Shown here: positions 63,644 through 64,000 of the stretch, one piece after another
How positions within the stretch are numbered: position 1 is the first letter of the stretch
Layout: each line of letters starts with the position of its first letter
NCBI RefSeq assembly: GCF_000763905.1
Contig: NZ_JRKN01000004.1
Coordinates: forward strand, 62,001-126,000
From: Paracoccus halophilus
GTDB lineage: Bacteria > Pseudomonadota > Alphaproteobacteria > Rhodobacterales > Rhodobacteraceae
Direction: 5' to 3'
DNA length: 64,000 bases
Made by a program: the position numbers and the translations under genes
The notes under the pieces: generated by a model
Database searches by the model: none
What the model saw: only the letters and a program-made list of their open reading frames with translations
Told to the model about the DNA's origin: nothing

Positions 63644-64000
63644 ATGATCAGGGGGTGGCGGATTGCGGCGGTTGTGCTGTCTCTGGCAGGCTGCGTTGCG
63701 CAGCCGATTCCGCAGCCGCGGACCGACCCGGTGGCACCGGTCGCGACCAGCGTCACGCCGTCGCCCGATCTTCCCAGGGAGGCGGGCGCCGCGGCGCGCG
63801 CCTTCGTCTCGGTGATCCAGCGGATGGAACCCGCGGTCGAGCGGGAATGCATGCAGCGCCGCACGCAGCCGATCAACTGCGATTTCAGGTTCGTGGTCGA
63901 TGACCGTCCCGGGCTTGAGCCCAATGCCTATCAGACCATCGATTCCAGTGGCCGGCCGATCATCGGCTTCACGCTGTCGCTGATCGGCGAGGCGCGGAAC
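63644..64000 (+). CDS. M48-like metallopeptidase lipoprotein, N-terminal part (runs off right edge)
   Basis: The frame from ATG 63644 stays open to the window end (119 residues). Residues 1-17 form a lipoprotein signal (VVLSLAGC; lipidated Cys about residue 17), then a Pro-rich linker. The following ARAFVSVIQRMEPAVERE, NCDFRFVVDDRPG and NAYQTIDSSGRPIIGFTLSL match the region before the HExxH motif of M48-type peptidases in Rhodobacteraceae. The catalytic motif is outside the window. Confidence 0.65.
   Translation, partial: MIRGWRIAAVVLSLAGCVAQPIPQPRTDPVAPVATSVTPSPDLPREAGAAARAFVSVIQRMEPAVERECMQRRTQPINCDFRFVVDDRPGLEPNAYQTIDSSGRPIIGFTLSLIGEARN

Overview
The window is GC-rich, mostly tightly packed chromosome of an alphaproteobacterium, most likely Paracoccus or a close relative in the Rhodobacteraceae. 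The reasons are the COQ9/qor pair divergent from rpsU, two identical tuf genes, the str/S10/spc gene order, a terminator motif typical of the family at 3841-3869, and the overall codon use. This placement is inferred from family knowledge; no search was run.

Positions 1-23.6 kb hold general metabolism and envelope genes: the start of a cytochrome P450 (left edge), an Lrp-type regulator divergent from alanine dehydrogenase, mscL, a GST, a small secreted Asp/Arg-rich protein, qor+COQ9, rpsU, a TM2 protein, pheT, an exported metallo-beta-lactamase-fold protein, an LLM oxidoreductase, a secreted alpha/beta hydrolase, a patatin, a CBS-domain transporter, exbB-exbD-tonB, a class V aminotransferase, an MsbA-like ABC exporter followed by ygfZ and dinB, and a DUF533 protein.

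Positions 23.7-29 kb hold the first tuf copy, a dienelactone-hydrolase-like protein, a VOC protein, a GFA protein, a second ABC exporter and tRNA-Trp(CCA).

Positions 29-60.4 kb form a long run of transcription and translation genes: secE-nusG-rplKA-rplJL-rpoBC, then rpsL-rpsG-fusA-tuf, then S10 (rpsJ to rplP), then spc (rpmC to rpmD). At nearly every junction of this run there is one extra gene: a sulfotransferase-like gene before secE, an EamA transporter between rpoC and rpsL, a lipoprotein between fusA and tuf, a Pycsar-TM-like/beta-propeller membrane protein between tuf and rpsJ, and a HEPN-like protein between rplP and rpmC. Several of these inserts follow a clear intrinsic terminator and precede a recognisable sigma70-type promoter, so the core operons can be expressed independently of the cargo.

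Positions 60.4-64 kb, where rplO-secY would be expected after rpmD, instead hold a secreted protein, a DUF2270 membrane protein, decayed IS21 and IS5 transposase fragments, a small acidic protein and the start of an M48-type peptidase lipoprotein.

The strongest candidate for an undescribed system is the protein at 48484-50172. It joins a three-helix domain like the membrane effector of Pycsar anti-phage systems to a predicted periplasmic DUF3616-like beta-propeller, has no cyclase next to it, and sits between tuf and the S10 operon.
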